Shown here: one piece after another, positions 1 through 12,800 of the stretch | Position numbering within the stretch: position 1 is the stretch's first letter | Layout of the letters: each line of letters starts with the position of its first letter | NCBI GenBank assembly: GCA_021014325.1 | Contig: CM037470.1 | Span: 7,915,147 to 7,979,146, forward strand | Reading direction: 5' to 3' | Length of the DNA stretch: 64,000 nt | Source of the DNA: Plazaster borealis | Lineage: Eukaryota; Echinodermata; Asteroidea; Forcipulatida; Labidiasteridae | The notes under the pieces: generated by a model | Told to the model about the DNA's origin: nothing | The model's database searches: none | The model's input: the letters and a program-made list of their open reading frames with translations, nothing else | Translations under genes and position numbers: made by a program

Positions 1-310
1 ACATGCATTCTATCCATGTGTCATTCCACTCTGGAACATCCTACCAGTTGCAGCGGCTTAGTTACAGCACTAACACACCAAGCCTTCATCATCTTGGTAG
101 CCCTACCAGCTATCAGATGTCTGCCAACTGCTACTTCCAGTTATGAGTGGTGATCCATCTTGGGCAAATTCTTTTAATCACACCTTGTATTTTCCCTTTT
201 GTTCTTGCAATTTGTTGATCACCATTTGTAAATACTTGCACTTGGACTGCACTGCACTGTTAGGCATCCGGGACAGCAAGTCTTGCTTATAAGGATGATT
301 AAGTATCAAG
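1..310 (+). mobile_element. 3' remnant of a non-LTR retrotransposon (LINE)
   Basis: The first 60 bases read in one frame as FYPCVIPLWNILPVAAA followed by a stop. This resembles the conserved end of CR1/Jockey-type ORF2 proteins (F-P-R-x-I-P-x-W-N-x-L-P). The sequence after it, to about 310, would be the 3' UTR. The element runs off the left edge, so its clade cannot be fixed. Confidence 0.5.
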
Positions 311-640
311 TACTGGAACATAAAATAACTTTCACTTACAAGTTAAATTAAATGGTGATACTTAAAAAGAATATTTGCTTCGAAAAGATCATACATGTTC
401 AAAAATTGAAAAAATTTTTTGTTTGTTTCTATGAGCCATACTACATGTAAGCAACAGGCTGGGATATTGTCTGAGGTTATTTCTGTAGTTATATTTAAAT
501 ACAAACTAAAAAATAGACTGATGGTGCATTTTGCAGTTTCTTATTATTGACCAGAGTACACAAGTCTAAGACACTACAGTTTACTACAGTTTGTATAGAA
601 CATTACCAAGTTACTATAACTTCACCCTTTCAATAAATAG

Positions 641-807
641 GTTGAAACAAGCCATGGAGTATTTGGTTGTAGCAAGGTGATTGTTACTGCTGGAGCCTGG
701 GTTAATGATGTTGTGAAATCTGTAGGGTTGGAACTACCTCTTCTGATTACCGAGGAACAAGTGACATACTTTGGAACACCTAACATCAAGGAATTCACTA
801 AAGGAAG
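641..807 (+). CDS. PIPOX: PIPOX-like exon A
   Basis: The acceptor is AATAAATAG before 641 and the donor is GGAAG|GTGAAT. The exon starts in phase 0 and reads VETSHGVFGCSKVIVTAGAWVND, then ends in EFTKG plus two bases (AG). The TAGAWVN stretch is the family's TAGPW-type block, followed by a segment that leads into the substrate-binding domain. Confidence 0.85.
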
Positions 808-3800
808 GTGAATATTGTACAGATCCCCAAGAGTTACTTGGGCTATACTATTGATCTCTATCATACTGAGTGATTAGAAGGTCATCCCATGGTAGTCTTA
901 CCTTAAGTGTTGAGGGTACTTGTACATCATGGTACATGTATGCCATTTTGTATCTAACAACAAATCAATTTTTAAGATATCAGTTATTGATTTTTCAACA
1001 TTTACATGAGGGTAGTATTAATTTATTTTAGTGGCTTAACAATATTCAACAATAGACTTACAACAGGATGCTTCCATGGTTAAAGTAGTGCTTCAAAAGG
1101 AGCACAAATGTAATGCAAGATATTTTCTCATCTCAGTCATCTAGCTGTCTAGTCTGTATGATGATTAGTGAATATTCACCATCAAGAACAACATGATTAT
1201 CAACATAAATCTTACTTTTGTTTATTCTCACTGGTTCCAAATCATGTAGTTGTAGATTTCTTTCAATAGCTGGCTCCAAACTGTGAGTTTGTATTCTTAG
1301 CAACAATGGGAAGGTTTTACACAACCGCCATGTAGGAGAGTTATTCACTGTCTGCATCCTTGCAGAAAGTGAACATCATTACACTCATCCACACAGACTA
1401 ATCTTGTGCCGTAGTAATAGAACCCTCATGTTTGTTCTCATGTAGCTTGCCACTTCTTTTGTGTGTCTGAGAAACTGGTCATTAAGTAGATATTCTTCCA
1501 GTTTTGTTGTCTGTCCTCTTTCCTTTCATCTGCTTTTGTGTACTTTTATACAATCTTCAACAAGAAGTTTTCCTATGTGCTTCTGGCGTACTATTACAAG
1601 CTCCCAGTAACACCGTCTGCTAACATTTGCCCATGGATGTAACATCAGTATAGGTTTGTGCATCTACATTTATTTTCCTAAATGACTAAACGGAAACTGT
1701 GACTTCCGTTTACCTGTTTAACCATTTCTACCTATTCCAATTAAAATTGAGAATTAAACTATGGTGCAGGGTGCCCACGATAGTTGGTGCCGGTGTGGCA
1801 GGAGATTCTGTCCCCCCGGAGATTTTGTCCCCCCATACGGCGAACTGTGTACAAACTTCTTTTGATAGCGCCCTCTTTTGAATCATCCTCCTCCCGTATG
1901 GGGACAGAATCTCCGGGGGGACAGATTTCCCTGGGACACCGGCTCTCTCTTGTCTGTGTGTATTTTGGAGCCAACCTGTAAAAGGAACAGATGTCAACAA
2001 ACTTTCCAAGATTAACAAAAGAACACTTTGCCCAGTCTTGATGGTCACAAAACTACAGTGTCGGGGCACATCCTTTAGGTTCATAGGTTCATAGGTTCAT
2101 TTTATTTTCCACAGTATCAACAAATAAAAAATACATTATCACTCAAGAGCGATCAGTTTAAAGAATACAATACAGTAAAGTTATATCAAGATTAAAATAA
2201 GTATGATACCGCAGAGGGATCCATTTTAGAAGCAGAGCTTGTAGGCAATGGTCCCTAAAGACACGCATTTGCATTGAGACACATATTAATTACACTTCTG
2301 TGAACCAAAAGGTCCGAGGCTAGTCGAGATAAAAAAATAGTAAAAATATATCTCAATGCACATGCATGTAAACTCAAAAGAAATTCAAGTAAACACAAAC
2401 AACAAATAGAATGAAGGACGTAGACAAAACACTGGACAAAAACTAAACACAACGGCCTTGCGGGTCAGCCTACTTAAGTACCGACCGAAACACACCCAGG
2501 GGATACCACCAAGGGAAAAACAAGCTTGGAAATGGGCAAGGCAAAGTGGGCGAGGATCCCCGGCGGAGGGGACCACCCATACCCGGTCAGCACTGTACAT
2601 GTATAGTTAGATAATAAGTACATGGTAAATTCATACATATCTGTTCACTCATCTACAAATAAGATTCCAACGTGCCAGATTTAAAGACACGGTTAAAGAT
2701 AGATAGACTTTTGGAAATTCTAATGTGTTCATTAAGCACGTTCCACAGCATGGGTCCCTCATGTTTAATAGTTTTATGAGCAAAGGAAGTACGAGTGTAA
2801 GGAATATGAAAATTAGAAGCTTGACGGGTATAATGAGAATGAACATCTGAATTTAAAGAAAAAATAGATTTAATTGCAGGAGGTAAATTTTTGCAGGACA
2901 GCAGATACATCAGGGACTCAAGCTGTAGGCGATAAATATCCTTCACTTTCAAAGTATTATATTTGATGAAAAGGGGGTCTGAATGTGCGTTAAAATCTGA
3001 AAAATTAATAATACGAAGAGCTCGTTTCTGCAAGATAAGAAGTCGATTGAGATTAATTAGTAGCAGAACTAGCTCCCCAAGCAAGTATCCCATAATGAAG
3101 ATAAGATCCAATCAATGTGTTATAAAGGGAATGCAATACCATTTCAGGGAGGAAGTGTTTGATCCTATTTATCACACCAATATTTCTAGAAATGACTTTA
3201 CAAATAGAGTCCACATGGCTATTCCAAGTAAGGCCACGGTCAACAAAAAGTCCCAGAAATTTACAACAATCAGTTTTATTGATGATAAAGTCATTAATCT
3301 TTACTGGACATGGAAGGTCACTGACAGTGTTGCTGAACAGCATGTAATTAGTTTTAGTAATATTAAGGGATAATTTGTTGACCGTAAACCAATCAGCAAC
3401 AAGTTGAAGCTCTTCATTGACAGTATTTACCAGGTAATTAAGGTTGCTATGGGAAAAAATAAATTTGAGTCATCTGCAAATAATATAAAAGAAAGCACAC
3501 TGGAGGAATTAGTAAAGTCATTAATGTATAAGATAAATAACAAGGGCCCAAGGATGGATCCTTGTGGTACACCATAGGTAAGGACATCAGACTCAGAATT
3601 TATGCCATCGACGGAAACATATTGTGGCCGGTCTGTAAGATAACTTCTAAACCACTCTAGGGGAATTCCTCGAATGCCATAGTGGGAAAGTTTATGTAAT
3701 AATATTTGATGGTCTATCGTATCAAAAGCTTTTGAAAGGTCAAGGAACTTTCCCAGGGTATGTTTGGAGTCATCAATTGCATTAGAGACTTTATCAATAA

Positions 3801-6800
3801 AATCAAGAAGTGCATGAATGGTTGAATGTTTACTACGGAAACCAAAGAGCTGATTTGTCAAGATGTCAAACTTATTCAGAAACTTAATAGTTCGGGAATA
3901 GACACATTTTTCAAAAACCTTAGAGAAACATGAAAGAACAGAAATGCGTCTGTAATTAATAATACAGCTACGATCACCCTTTTTAAAAACTGGGATGACT
4001 TTGGCAATTTTTATTTTAGAGGGAACAGTGCCAGTCCTAAAGGAAGTGTTGACAATATGAGCAAGAGGCGTGCATAAGGCAGAGATAGACTTTTTAACAA
4101 TGGAAATATTTATCAAGTCATGACCGGAGCTCTTTTTGTTTTGCAATTTGTTGACAATGTCAATAATCTCATACTCGTTAACAGGGGTGAAAAACAAGGT
4201 ATTAGGGTTAGGGTTTGATAAGTAATCAGAGAAACTAAGGGGTGGGTGAGTAGGTGGGATGTTATTGGCAAGGTTAGGACCAATGTTGATGAAATAGTCA
4301 TTGAAGTGATTGGCAATTTGGTCAGGCTTATCAACTATGAATAGAAGTCTTTTTATTCAAAACAGAATTAATGACCTTCCAAGTGTTACGGATATTATTT
4401 TTCTCCTTTTCAAACTGTAGGGAATAGTAATTTTTCTTAGAAAGACGTAAAAGGCTAGTCAAAGTATTTTTATACTTGGTGTACTTGCACTTAAGATAAT
4501 TCGTAGGATTGGACAAATACTGACGATATAATTTATTCTTTTTCTTAATAGATTTGAGAAGAGTATGTGTGACCCAAGGGGTAGTTGAAATATGACTAGC
4601 TTTGTTAGTGTTGTTAGATCTAACTGAAGGAGTATTTTGATCGTACAAGTTAATAAAACTATCCAGGAAAGTATTGTAAGCAGTATCTGGATTATTACAA
4701 CTGAGGACACCACCCCAGTCGAAAGAGCGCAAGTCGTCAATGAACTTATCAAGGTTTACATTTGAATGATTACGAGTAAAAGACAATTTGTGAGTATGAG
4801 GTGCACTTGAACTTGAAGCCTGTATAATCATAAAAATTGGTAGATGATCTGAAATGTCGGAAATTAAAATGTCGGATTTGGAAGAGGGAAGAATATTTGA
4901 TAAGAAGTTATCGAGAAGTGTAGCAGAAGTATCAGTGATACGAGTGGGCTTATGGATTTGGGGAAGGAAGGAGTGAGATGTAAACAAATCGATAAAGGAC
5001 AGGGAGTTAAGATTGGTTTGATTTAGTAAATTAATATTGAAATCACCTGAAATAATGCAAGATTTGTTATTACAGTCAGCACGTGAGCATATAATCTGAA
5101 AGGTGGTCATGAACTCATCGTGAACAGCTGACGGCGCTTTGTACACAACACCTGCAATAATGTTTCTAGCATTAGGAATATGAATCTCCACAAATAGAGA
5201 CTCAAGAGAGTCATCAGAAAAATTCAGGTCTGCCCGAACAGTAACATTCAGCTCACTAGAGATATAGAGGGCAACTCCACCGCCAGTTTTTGCGCCTTGT
5301 CTGTTATTCACGACGAGCTCATACCCAGGCAAATAAAAGTAACTGTGGGGAACTGATTTGAGCCAAGTTTCAGAGAGTGCGATAAAAGAAAATTTATAGT
5401 TGATTGAGTTTAGAAGAAATTTGAGTTTGTCAATGTTTTTATGGAGACTTCTAATATTTACGTGAAGTATGGAAATGGAGCTATCACCAGTCGGCCTAGG
5501 AAATTGATCTATCGAATAATAATGAGTGTTATCAGATAAATTAAATGAAATATCGTCATCAATATCTATATCAAAAATCATAAGAACTTGTTGCTGGTTG
5601 TACGCAAGAATCAAGGCATGCACACAAAAAGTAATTACAAGTAAGTTGACCAGCAAGGAGAACACAAAACAAACAATTACGAAATACTAAACAATTCACA
5701 AAGACTGACACAAAAACACAAATACAAAAATTCAACAACACAGATAGAGAGCACTTCATGATTGTGAAGTAAAAAAGACCTCTTGTCTATCAGACAGCAC
5801 CGGAAATCCACAGTAAGTTTGGAAATGAATTTAAATGTGCGTGTAACACTTACAAAAATAAAACAAATAAAGAAACATACCAAGGAAATGTTAGGAGGGA
5901 GGAGTACGATACTCCTTGCCATCAATGTAAAGTTTACCGTTACGGAAGGCAACCTTCTGACCCTTATCAAAAGAAAGTTTCATAATGTTATGAAGTGACC
6001 TTTTCTTCATGGCATCAGCGTGGGGAAGATCTTGTATAACAAAGATGCCAGTCCCTTGTAGTGCAGCTTTAGATTGATGCAGGATTTGTTGTCTTTCGGG
6101 TCAATATATAAATTTGGCGATGATGTGGCGAGGTTTGTCGGATGGAGATTTGGGTTTGATGTGGCCGGAGCGATGGGCATTTTCAGGCGCGGATCCAGGG
6201 GGGGGGCGTGGGGGCGCACGCCCCCCCTTTTCATATTAAAAAAAAAAAAAAGGGAGAAAAGAAAAAAAAGAGGGAGAGAGAGAAGGGGAGGGAGAAATGG
6301 GGCAACAAACTTCATTTATCATTTTGCTGCTTGGTATATTTTCACGCCCCCCCGTTTGGAAAATCCTGGATCCGCCCCTGATTTTCGATGGTGATGTCGG
6401 GTTGATCAAACTTATCTGCCAGGAGCTTCTTTACAGCTTGCAGAACATTTTGGGGGGTTTCGGCAGGCTCTTCTGGGATCCCACCAAAGCGCAGATTGAA
6501 GCTCAGAGAGTGTCTCTAGTTGAAGGACCTCATCCCGGAGAACATTTAGAGTGCTGGCAGACTCTTGCAGCTGCTTATCACATTTCGCAATGTTAGTGGT
6601 TGAGATGTTGGCTTGATCTTGGAGCGCTTCGATGGAGTCAGAAGCGAAACTGATAGCCGTTTCAAGATCAGCCTGCTTTTCCTCCATGGTGCATTGTGCT
6701 GGTGTGGTGTTTTCGGTGTACAGCATGTACAAAGCAAAATTTATAACAAATTGTAGGGGATTGAAAATAATGTACTACAAATTATAGGGGATTAAAATAA

Positions 6801-9800
6801 GACACATTCCAACCAACAGAGTCCGGGGCTAACATTTAAAAAAAAAAGGAAGGTCACATTAGGGGTTCGTGCAATATGTGCACGTGTAACCCGGAAAAAT
6901 AGCACACTTTAATAAATTAATACAAAAATAAAGATAACTGCTAAATGTTGGGGAACTCGCTTGCTAAAAAAAAACAGAACAACCAGGATCGTTAGGAAAA
7001 GGTCGCGAACTATTCTTAGACAAATTGGGACAGAGAAAGAAAATTGGTTTACCTCCAAAGACAAAATGACTGATTTAATTTTTCTAACAACTTTCTGATG
7101 TTATCCAGATAAAATAAAATAACAAACTTTAACAAATGTAATTTAAAAAAAAGGTTTAACAAAACAATCACCGAGAGAATTTCTTCTTAAAAAAAATAAA
7201 ATTGCCAAACGAAAACCAACACAGCACTAAAGTGAAATACAATCTACAGACAATCAAACTTCTACCTGTAAATCAAACAAAAAATAGAAGAAAACCGATT
7301 TAGAATACATACTCGATTGAAATTAAGAAAATAGACCAAAAATAACCAAAGTTACATTCGCCATGTACAAGCTTATCCAGGAGGACACTTAAGACAAAAT
7401 CTATGCTCCAAGAACTCCAAGAAATTTGAATAACAAAAGAAGTGGCAGAGTGAGCTGAGGCTTAAAGTAATAAATCTTCCAAATACTACACCACCCTATG
7501 GGGCTCATTAGATATGTAAATCTCTAATAATTATCTTGAAGTTACACTAGCAGGGCATGGTCACTGAACCATACCAAGACACAAGTTTGGCCAAGGTACT
7601 GATAATATAGTGCCTCCAAACTAAACTAAGAGAAATATAAGAAATACATATAAAAAACCAGGGATGCAAAATCTTAGAATATACAATAATCCTTGAAGAA
7701 TAAGGTACTAAACTTATTTAGGAAAGTCCAACAAGTTCAAGCAAACTCAAGTTTTCTACAAAAATGCAAAAACTTCCACAGGAATCTTTTAAATTCAACA
7801 AATCTCCAGCAGAAACAAACTTTTCTTTGGAAGCCTACCAAAGTTAACACATAGTTTCCATACTTTGTAAAAAGTCCATATAAAATTAGCAATCTTTAGA
7901 ACAAAATATGACTTTAGAGAGAGAGATGAAAAATACAATACTCGAACATTTCAACTATGTCCGAAACTTTAAAACATCACAGAGTCAAAATGAACTTTCT
8001 TCACCAAGCAAGATGAACTTTCTTCACCTAGAATTAATTGATCTGACCTCAATGAAACTAGGAAATGTTTAAGCATACATATTAAACAATGCAGAAAAAT
8101 AAAGAGTAATTTAAAGAGAAACTCACCAGAACGATTGAGCGGTATGGGAATTTGAGAAAGCAGCTGTCCAGCAGTATAGTTGTTTATTGATCGCTGCTCA
8201 CCTGCTCACTGACTAGCCAAGCACATGGCCACTGCCAAGCACATGAAGCCCAGAGAAAATGGTCTGGTGCTTTTATACAATTAACTAAAATATGCACAGT
8301 GGATTTGGGTACTTGACACAGAAATCTGGTGCTCTAATAAAATCAACTAAAATATATACAGTGAACTTTGGGTACTAGACACAGGGGTGCCACTCCTAGG
8401 ATCATTTGGCAAGAAAATAAAAGACATATTAATTCTCTAAGGGGGGACTCACACTATAATAAGACAGTGGAATTTCACTCCCTTACACACGAACACCTCT
8501 TGATATTGTTCTGGGTGGTTTGTTTTTTTCTCCATCTTCTTCTTCTTCTTCCCTAGAACTCTTCTGTACAGCATAACTCAAGATTGAAACTGAATTTAAC
8601 CTTGAAACTCATCAGACAATTGAACCTCAATATGAAGACGGCACAGTTTTCATGACATCATGATAACGTCATAAGGTGTCGAATTACAAGGTTTTTAAAG
8701 TTGCTATTTGCTGTATATCCTTGAATTTCAAAGCTATGATGTTCATAGTTGAGCATAGGATAGATCAAGACTGGGGCAACATTTGAAAAGTTAACGCCAA
8801 AATCGTATGACCTTTAATTCCGGTAGCGGAAGGTCAAAGTTTGCCTTGGGTTTTTTTCTTAAAAGAATCATTTTTAGGGTTTATCTACGGCATAACTCAA
8901 GATTGAAATTGAATTGATTGATGACACTCATAAGACAATTGAACCTTAATATCAAGAGGACTCAAACGTGATGATTTGATGACGTCATCAGGTATTGAAT
9001 TACATTAAATCAAAGTTTAATATTTGCAAAAAAATCATTACTCATGAACGAGACATGTTGGATTTTTACAATCTATACATCATCGGAAAGTTCGTTGAAA
9101 GTTCAACAAACGCTACACATGAAGTGACCCCATTTGACCTTAACTTCCGGTTCAAACCGGAAATTGACAATTTCATAAAATTCATATCTCAAAAACTACT
9201 TATCATTTCAGCGTAATTTTTGCATCAGGTTGTTGAACGTTGAGCCTGCTCAAACTTTTGCACAGAAATAACAACATTTTAACATTAACATCTTGTCTTA
9301 ACCACCGGCATTAAAGCGCACGTGTGTGTCGACCCACTTTGATAACGCGAGATAGTGTAATAATACATGTACATTGTACGTGTAGTTCAGTTTACATCAA
9401 CTACATGTAGGAATACATTAGCATCGCTGTTACCTTGTATATTGCGCACCCCAGCATAAAGATAATCCATCTAATACATGAAAAAATCGTAACTCCTGAA
9501 CCACACATTGGATTTTTACAATCCATACATCATCTGAAAGGTCTTTATAAAACCTAACAAACGCTACACTTATTGTGACCCCGTTTGACCTTGACTTCCG
9601 GTTCAAAGCGAAAGTTTAAATTTAATGTTTCAAAATTCATAATTCCTGAACCACACACAATGGATTTTTACAATCTATACATCATTGGAAAAGTATGTAA
9701 CAACTTAACAAACGATATACAGAATATGCCCACATTTGAATATGCCCACTCAGTTCAAACCGGAAGATGAAATTGTATATTCGAAAAAATCTTAACTGCT

Positions 9801-12800
9801 GAACCATACATTTGATTTTTATGATCTATACATCATCAGAAAGGTCTCCGAAGACTTAATGAACACTACTCAAAGTGTGACCTCATTTGACCTTGACTTC
9901 CGGTTCAAACCGAAAATTTAACTCTAAGATTAAAACAATTCATAACTCCTGAACTATACATTTTCTTTTATAATCTATACATCATCAGCAAGTTGTCAAA
10001 GACTTACCACATGCTACAAAAAATGTGACCCTATTTGACCTTGACTTCCATTTCAAACCGGAAGTTGAAGATATTATTTGAAAAAACATTACTCCTTAAC
10101 CACAAATTGGATTTTTCGATTTATACATCATTTCATCAAAAGCCAACAAATGCTAAACAAAGTGTTCACCCATTTGACCTTGACTTCCGGTTCAAAGCAG
10201 AAGTTGATGTTTGCATATTTGAAACAATGATAACTCTTTAACCAAACATTGGATTTTTACAATCTATAAATCAGCGGAAATGTCTTCAAACATTTTACAA
10301 ACGCTACACAGAGTGTGACCCCATTTGACCTTGACTTTCAGTTCAAACCGGAAGGTAAAGTTTTATGTTGGAAAAAATCTAACTCTTGAACAAAATATTG
10401 GATTAATCAAGTAAAATGTCGTCACCAATTCATTCAATCATAATTTGATGACATCACTCACAAACACCTTGTTTTTGTTATTAACAAAAATTCAATGTCT
10501 AGTTTTTATTTTTACTGTCGGCTTCGTTGAAACATTATGAAACTTGGAACTAGATTTCAATGGGTTCTTTTGTGGTTAGACTGTTAACCTGTTAAACATC
10601 CCAACCCTATGTCAGTGACAGCTAGATTTTCATTAGTCCACTCCACAGTACCTGCATTATCTCATCAGAGACACAGCCCATGTATTGATTGCCCTTGCCA
10701 CGTTCTCACCATTTAGTTTTGAGTTCAGACACTTTTCACACACCTGATGTACTCTTCTTTCAGCTCTACCTTTGATTCATTGTGAAGAGATTTCTTAGAC
10801 ACTGATAGCTTTCCTCCTCACCAAAAGTCTTCAGCTAAGCACCATCTGGCAGACAGTCCTCACCCAAAGCCTTCATCCAAGCACCATCTGACAGACGGTC
10901 CCCACCCAAAACCCCTTATCTAAGCACCATCTGACAGATGGTCCCCACCCAAAGCCTTCAGCTAAGCACCATCTGACAGACGGTCCCCACCCAAAGCCTT
11001 CATCTAAGCACCATCTGACAGACGGTCCTCGCCCAAAGCCTTCATCCAAGCACCATCTGACAGACTGTCCCCACCCAAAGCCTTCAGCTAAGCACCATCT
11101 GACAGACGGTCCCCACCCAAAGCCTTCATCTAAGCACCATCTGACAGACGGTCCTCGCCCAAAGCCTTCAGCTAAGCACCATCTGACAGACGGTCCTCAC
11201 CCAAAACCTTCAGCTAAGCACCATCTGACAGACAGTCCTCACCTAAAGCCTTGACCTAAGCACCATCTGACAGACGGTCCCCACCCAAAGCCTTCAGCTA
11301 AGCACCATCTGACAGACGGTCCCCACCCAAAGCCTTCAGCTAAGCACCATCTGACAGACGGTCCCCACCCAAAGCCTTCAGCTAAGCACCATCTGACAGA
11401 CGGTCCTCACCCAAAGCCTTCACCTAAGCACCATCTGACAGACGGTCCTCACCATCTGACAGAAGGTCCCCACCCAAAGCCTTCGCCTAAGCACCATCTG
11501 ACAGACAGTCCCCACCCAAAGCCTTCAGCTAAGCACCATCTGACAGACGGTCCCCACCCAAAGCCTTCAGCTAAGCACCATCTGACAAACGGTCCCCACC
11601 CAAAGCCTTCAGCTAAGCACCATCTGACAGACGGTCCTCACCCAAAGCCTTCACCTAAGCACCATCTGACAGACGGTCCCCACCCAAAGCCTTCAGCTAA
11701 GCACCATCTGACAGACGGTCCCCACCCAAAGCCTTCATCTAAGCACCATCTGACAGACGGTCCTCGCCCAAAGCCTCCAGCTAAGCACCATCTGACAGAC
11801 GGTCCTCACCCAAAGCCTTCAGCTAAGCACCATCTGACAGACGGTCCTCACCCAAAGCCTTCAGCTAAGCACCATCTGACAGACGGTCCTCACCCAAAGC
11901 CTTCAGCTAAGCACCATCTGACAGACGGTCCTCGCCCAAAGCCTTCATCCAAGCACCATCTGACAGACGGTCCTCGCCCAAAGCCTTCATCCAAGCACCA
12001 TCTGACAGACTGTCCCCACCCAAAGCCTTCAGCTAAGCACCATCTGACAGACGGTCCCCACCCAAAGCCTTCATCTAAGCACCATCTGACAGACGGTCCT
12101 CGCCCAAAGCCTTCAGCTAAGCACCATCTGACAGACGGTCCTCACCCAAAGCCTTCAGCTAAGCACCATCTGACAGACGGTCCTCGCCCAAAGCCTTCAT
12201 CCAAGCACCATCTGACAGGCGGTCCTCACCCAAAGCCTTCACCTAAGCACCATCTGACAGACAGTCCCCACCCAAAGCCTTCAGCTAAGCACCATCTGAC
12301 AGACGGTCCCCACCCAAAGCCTTCAGCTAAGTACCATCTGACAGACGGTCCTCACCCAAAGCCTTCACCTAAGCACCATCTGACAGACAGTCCCCACCCA
12401 AAGCCTTCAGCTAAGCACCATCTGACAGACGGTCCCCACCCAAAGCCTTCAGCTAAGCACCATCTGACAGACGGTCCTCACCCAAAGCCTTCACCTATTA
12501 AGCACCATCTGACAGACTGTCCCCACCCAAAGCCTTCAGCTAAGCACCATCTGACAGACGGTCCCCACCCAAAGCCTTCATCTAAGCACCATCTGACAGA
12601 CGGTCCTCGCCCAAAGCCTCCAGCTAAGCACCATCTGACATATCTATCTTTAAGTCGTTTTATGAGAATGTTGTGGTCGATGATGGGAGAAGAGCAGCCA
12701 TTAACATGAGTGCCCTTAGGATGAAATAGTGGCTTTCTCAGAGCCACATCCAAAAGATGTTGTTTTTTACAGTTCCGGAGTATCTCTAAATGGTTTTATG

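Larger units (their letters stand above)
2077..6737 (-). mobile_element. Decayed CR1-like LINE, two ORFs
   Basis: This is a non-LTR retrotransposon on the minus strand with a 5' ORF1 (L1-ORF1p/Transposase_22-like) and an ORF2 holding an APE-type endonuclease followed by reverse transcriptase. Its 3' end at 2077-2100 is three copies of the 8-mer AGGTTCAT (plus-strand reading). Short 8-bp repeat tails are typical of the CR1 group. The 3' UTR is about 575 bp. Several frameshifts and a nested MITE show it is dead. The 5' end is not clear; AT-rich DNA above 6740 may be its 5' UTR. It sits in the first PIPOX-like intron of this window, opposite to the gene. Confidence 0.88.

Noticed and set aside
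622..864. 80-residue minus-strand ORF
   Set aside because: It is the reverse complement of the PIPOX-like exon 641-807, which has family motifs and proper splice sites.
1133..1357. 74-residue minus-strand ORF
   Set aside because: No family motif or splice context; it lies in an intron and fits chance.
10816..12640. CRISPR-like array of regular repeats
   Set aside because: Units abut with no unique spacers, the genome is eukaryotic and there are no cas genes; it is a minisatellite.
12478..12753. 91-residue minus-strand ORF with RWCLAEGFGWGPSV repeats as a repeat protein
   Set aside because: The open frame is a by-product of the 42-bp period; there are no splice context and no known family.
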